From DATBSK01 sp964501785 (GTDB lineage: Bacteria; Actinomycetota; Acidimicrobiia; IMCC26256; PALSA-555), in contig CAZCUD010000005.1 of the NCBI GenBank assembly GCA_964501785.1, forward strand, positions 124,001 through 188,000: DNA of 64,000 nt, in the 5' to 3' direction. The translations under genes were made by a program, and so were the position numbers. The notes under the pieces were generated by a model, which saw only the letters and a program-made list of their open reading frames with translations, was not told the DNA's origin and did no database searches. Of this stretch, positions 58,591-64,000 are shown piece by piece. Positions within the stretch are counted from its first letter, which is position 1; every line of letters starts with the position of its first letter.

Positions 58591-60963
58591 GTGCGCAAGA
58601 TCCGCAGCTGGTACGCAGACCTGCGCCGCCGGCTCGTGCGCACGCGCACCGACGGGCCGAGCCGCCGGCGTCCGAGCGACGCGGTCAGGGTCGTCGTCGC
58701 GGTGGCGGTGCTCGTCGGCCTCGCCTTCCACGCCGACAGTCCGACCGCCACCGAGGAGGCGGTGGTCCGCTGGTTCGCGACCCTGCCCGACGCGGCCGAC
58801 ACGTTCTTCCTCGTGTTCTACGACCTGCTCGCGATCTGGGCGGTGGGGCTGCTCGTCGTCGCGGTCCTCCTCGTGCGGCGCTGGCGCCTGGCGCGCGACC
58901 TCGCCGCCGCCGGAGCGCTCGCGTGGCTGCTCGGTCGGCTGCTCGCGTTCGTGTGGGGCGAGACGAGCCTCGGCGGCGCGTTCGAGGTCGTGTTCGACGT
59001 GACGGCCGCTCCTCGCTTCCCGACGGTCCGCGTCGGGATCGCGGTCGCACTGATCATCGTCGCTTCGCCGCACCTCACCCGGCCGGTGCGCCGGGTCGGG
59101 CAGGTGCTCGTGGCCCTGCTGGCGCTCAGCGCGATGTACCTCGACCGCGCCTACCCCACCGACCTGCTCGGCGCGATCGTCCTCGGGTGGGGCGTGGCGG
59201 CCGGCGTGCACCTCGCGTTCGGGACTCCCGACAACCGGCCCACGGTCGCGGACGTGCACCGCGCGCTGCACCGCCTCGGGCTGGCCGTCACCGGACTCCG
59301 CCTCGCGTCGCACCAGCCCGTCGGACGGGCCCGCTTCGTCGGGGAGATCGACGGGGGGCGCGTGCGCGTCGGCGCGATCGGTCGAGACGAGGCCGACGCC
59401 CAGCTCCTCGCGCGCCTCTGGCGTTTCGTCGCCTACCGCAACACCGTCCCTGCCTTCTTCCCGACCCGCCGCCAGCAGGTCGAGCACGAGGCCTACGTCG
59501 CCCTGCTCGCGCGCGACCACGGCGTCGCCACGCCGCGGGTCCTCGCGGCGGGCAGTGCCGGCAGCCTCGCGGTGCTGGTCGAGGAGGTCCCCGCAGGCGC
59601 GACGCTGCGCGACCTCCCGAGGGCCAAGGTGACCGACGCGCTGCTCGGTCGGATCTGGGCGCATGTTCGTCTCCTCCACGATGCCCGCGTCGCGCAGGGC
59701 GCGCTCGACGCCGAGCACGTGATCGTCGACGCGCGGGGCCGTCCGACGATCGTCGGCTTCGAGTCCGCGGCCACCAGCGTCGGTGACGCCCAGACCTCAC
59801 GCGACGTGGCCCAGCTGCTCGCGTCCACCGCGACGCTCGTGTCGCCCACCCGGGCGCTTCGAGCGGCCCGGCGCGCGCTCGGCGACGACGCTCTCGACGC
59901 CGCGCTGCCCCTGCTCCAGGCCCCGATCGTGACGCCATCCACCCGAGAGCGGCTCGCGAGCGACACCCTCGAGCGCCTGCGCGACGGCGGAGCGAAGCTG
60001 CTGCGGCGCGACCCGCCCGAGCTGCGTCAGCTGTACCGCATCCACCCGCGATCGCTGATCATGGCGGTCGCTGCGCTGCTCGCGGTCGGGTTCCTCCTGA
60101 GCCGCATCGGCGATCCGGCGCAGTTCTGGGACTCGGTGAAGAACGCGAGCTGGGAGTACGTCGCGCTCGCGTTCCTGCTCGGAATGTTGACCGACGTCGC
60201 CTTCGCGGTCGCGTTCCTCGGCACCGTGCCGATCCGGGTCGCGCTCTGGCCGTCCGTGCTGCTCCAGTCGTCGATGTCGTTCTCGAACCTCGCCGTGCCG
60301 GTGGCCGCCGACGTGACGATGCAGATCCGCTTCCTCCAGAAGCAGGGCCTCGACCTGAGCTCGGCCGTCGCGACCGGAGGCCTCCTCAGCACGGTGTCGG
60401 AGATCGTCGTGCAGGTCGGTCTCCTCTTCCTCGCGCTCTGGCTCGCCCCCGACTCGATCGACTTCGGCGACGTCGAGACCGATCAGGTCGTGCTGATCGC
60501 GCTGATCGCGGCCTTCGTGATCGGGGTCGCGCTCGCGGTGGTGTTCAGCATCCGCGGCATCCGTCGGGCCGTCGTGCCGGCAGTGACGCGCGCCGCGAGG
60601 ACGGTGTGGGAGGCGGTCAAGACGCCCGGCAAGCTCGGTCTGCTGCTCGCCGGCAACGTCGCCGCGCAGTGCTTCTACGCGGCGTCGTTGCTCGCCTGCC
60701 TCGCCGCGTTCGGAGAGAGCGTGAGCTTCTGGACGCTCCTCGCGCTGAACATCGGGATCTCGCTGATCGCGTCGCTCGTGCCGCTCCCCGGAGGTGGCGC
60801 CGCTGTGTCGGCGATCGGCCTCGCCGGCTTCTTGACCGCGTTCGGCGTGCCCGAGGCCGCCACGGGCGCGGCGGTGCTCGCGCACCAGCTCGCGGTCAGC
60901 TACGCGCCCGCGGTCCCCGGCTGGTTCGCGACGAGGGAGCTCCTGAAACGAGGCTGGTTGTAG
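58591..60963 (+). CDS. Three-part membrane protein: PAP2-like, pseudokinase-like and flippase-like domains
   Basis: A 790-residue protein. Residues 30-210 hold five or six membrane segments in a PAP2-like arrangement without a visible phosphatase motif. The middle 220-470 resembles an aminoglycoside- or ABC1-type kinase in which the catalytic loop is degenerate (GALDAEHVIVDARGRPTIVGFESA in place of HGDLHxxN and DFG/DFE). Residues 490-790 form the multi-helix flippase-like domain of the AglD/MprF type, with LVPLPGGGAAVSAIGL near the end. A role in exporting or modifying a lipid-linked envelope component is likely. The GTG start is leaderless. Confidence 0.83.
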   Translation: MRKIRSWYADLRRRLVRTRTDGPSRRRPSDAVRVVVAVAVLVGLAFHADSPTATEEAVVRWFATLPDAADTFFLVFYDLLAIWAVGLLVVAVLLVRRWRLARDLAAAGALAWLLGRLLAFVWGETSLGGAFEVVFDVTAAPRFPTVRVGIAVALIIVASPHLTRPVRRVGQVLVALLALSAMYLDRAYPTDLLGAIVLGWGVAAGVHLAFGTPDNRPTVADVHRALHRLGLAVTGLRLASHQPVGRARFVGEIDGGRVRVGAIGRDEADAQLLARLWRFVAYRNTVPAFFPTRRQQVEHEAYVALLARDHGVATPRVLAAGSAGSLAVLVEEVPAGATLRDLPRAKVTDALLGRIWAHVRLLHDARVAQGALDAEHVIVDARGRPTIVGFESAATSVGDAQTSRDVAQLLASTATLVSPTRALRAARRALGDDALDAALPLLQAPIVTPSTRERLASDTLERLRDGGAKLLRRDPPELRQLYRIHPRSLIMAVAALLAVGFLLSRIGDPAQFWDSVKNASWEYVALAFLLGMLTDVAFAVAFLGTVPIRVALWPSVLLQSSMSFSNLAVPVAADVTMQIRFLQKQGLDLSSAVATGGLLSTVSEIVVQVGLLFLALWLAPDSIDFGDVETDQVVLIALIAAFVIGVALAVVFSIRGIRRAVVPAVTRAARTVWEAVKTPGKLGLLLAGNVAAQCFYAASLLACLAAFGESVSFWTLLALNIGISLIASLVPLPGGGAAVSAIGLAGFLTAFGVPEAATGAAVLAHQLAVSYAPAVPGWFATRELLKRGWL

Positions 60964-60974
60964 CGCTCGCGTTG

Positions 60975-61063
60975 GTTGCGTAGCTCACCTTCACCACGAC
61001 GGTTCAGCTACGCAGGTTGCACCTGCGTAGCTGAACCCGAGTGGTGAAGGTGAGCTACGCAAC
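60975..61063. repeat. 89-nt nested palindromic element, copy 2
   Basis: Perfect 23-bp outer arms (60975-60997 and 61041-61063) begin with the same 20 bases as copy 1. Perfect 17-bp inner arms GGTTCAGCTACGCAGGT and complement surround a TGC loop. Inner-arm bases that differ from copy 1 change on both sides so that pairing is kept. It lies between convergent genes. Confidence 0.92.
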
Positions 61064-61098
61064 CGGAACCGAGGCAACGTGCGCGCGGGGTGAGCCCC

Positions 61099-63675
<2,577 letters not shown>

Positions 63676-63716
63676 CGAGACCCTTCGGGTGCTGCGGGCC
63701 CAGCCCGCGTCGGTGC

Positions 63717-63753
63717 AGTGTCGAAGTTGACAACGGGATTGTCAAGTTCGACA
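63717..63753 (-). promoter_or_regulatory. clpB promoter with HAIR-like inverted repeat
   Basis: The arms TGTCGAAGTTGACAA (63719-63733) and TTGTCAAGTTCGACA (63739-63753) pair with one mismatch. The core TTGACA-N7-TGTCAA resembles the HspR target CTTGAGT-N7-ACTCAAG in layout. On the clpB strand TTGACA is a perfect -35, followed after 17 nt by GACACT as -10, so bound repressor would cover the promoter. Confidence 0.7.
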
Positions 63754-63819
63754 TTCCCTGGGATCGGGCCGATCGCCCTCTGGAATCGGACCTCGGAGCG
63801 TGCCACGCTGGACGGCCCT

Positions 63820-64000
63820 GTGACGCATGTTGATGATGTGGTTCGCCCGGATCGGCGCTTCGCCGCCGATCCGCTGGCCCCGGGCCGGGAGCGGTACTGG
63901 GACAGCTGGCACTGGACCGCGCGCGTCCGGGGACCCGACGGCACCGAGGGCCTCCACTGGACCCCCGACCTCGCGGTGCTGCCCCGTCCCCCCGCGCCCG
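63820..64000 (+). CDS. Possible start of a hypothetical protein (runs off the window)
   Basis: An open frame from the GTG at 63820 to the window end encodes 60 residues, with RERYWDSWHWTARVRGPDG as the most protein-like part. Codon use fits the neighbours (G/C at most third positions). It is divergent from clpB with about 66 bp between the operator and the start. I recognise no family in so short a piece, and the start is uncertain. Confidence 0.45.
   Translation, partial: MTHVDDVVRPDRRFAADPLAPGRERYWDSWHWTARVRGPDGTEGLHWTPDLAVLPRPPAP

Overview
The window is a very GC-rich, gene-dense chromosomal segment from an actinobacterium. A BldC-like regulator, an IniA/IniC-type dynamin pair, an HspR-like operator in front of clpB, GTG starts and a recurrent leaderless -10 pattern all fit Actinobacteria. 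The mix of coenzyme-A, molybdenum-hydroxylase and polyamine genes makes class Acidimicrobiia my best guess, which is an inference. I see no prophage, insertion sequence or CRISPR array, and no stretch over 300 bases lacks a gene.

Layout. 1-0.7 kb: an SDR fragment and a HIT protein. 0.7-8 kb: the polyamine ABC transporter potA-D-B-C, divergent from an aminobutyraldehyde dehydrogenase (patD) and a class III aminotransferase. 8-16 kb: a long leftward run of tightly overlapping genes (thiolase, DUF35 protein, epimerase, enoyl-CoA hydratase, three-subunit molybdenum hydroxylase, nucleoside hydrolase). 16.2-19.3 kb: bioA-bioF-bioD. 19.4-25.3 kb: a second polyamine block with an amine oxidase, an Lrp/AsnC regulator, a putrescine aminotransferase coupled to alanine dehydrogenase, and a semialdehyde dehydrogenase. 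25.4-31 kb: tandem repeats, four tRNAs (Lys, Glu, Asp, Phe), a peptidoglycan-binding lipoprotein, a two-component system and a secreted protein. 31-34 kb: bldC, purM, purF. 34-46 kb: a LuxR-type ATPase regulator, a His-rich membrane protein, an amidohydrolase, then an Ini-like module (iniC, iniA, two IniB-like proteins and a membrane-anchored Hsp70 ATPase). 46-55 kb: purL, purQ, purS, purC, purB, purD, purA. 55-64 kb: a secreted NHL-repeat protein, two membrane proteins back to back, clpB and a partial gene.

How the genes work together. The two polyamine blocks complete a route: import by PotABCD, transamination of putrescine to 4-aminobutyraldehyde with pyruvate, oxidation to GABA by PatD, then to succinate through a semialdehyde dehydrogenase, with alanine dehydrogenase regenerating pyruvate. 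Both blocks carry the same pair of inverted GGATTCC/GGAATCC half-sites exactly 31 bp apart, one pair directly upstream of the Lrp gene, which points to one regulon. Nine de novo purine genes sit in three transcription groups.

The most unusual system is the envelope-stress-like module at 39.4-46.1 kb. It joins two dynamin-like GTPases and two IniB-like small proteins to an Hsp70 that has lost its substrate-binding domain and instead ends in a membrane anchor and a threonine-rich tail. Other notable structure: two 89-nt nested palindromes with compensatory changes, large hairpins lacking T-tracts at five convergent gene ends, and at least 14 start codons preceded at 6-8 nt by TANNNT-like hexamers.
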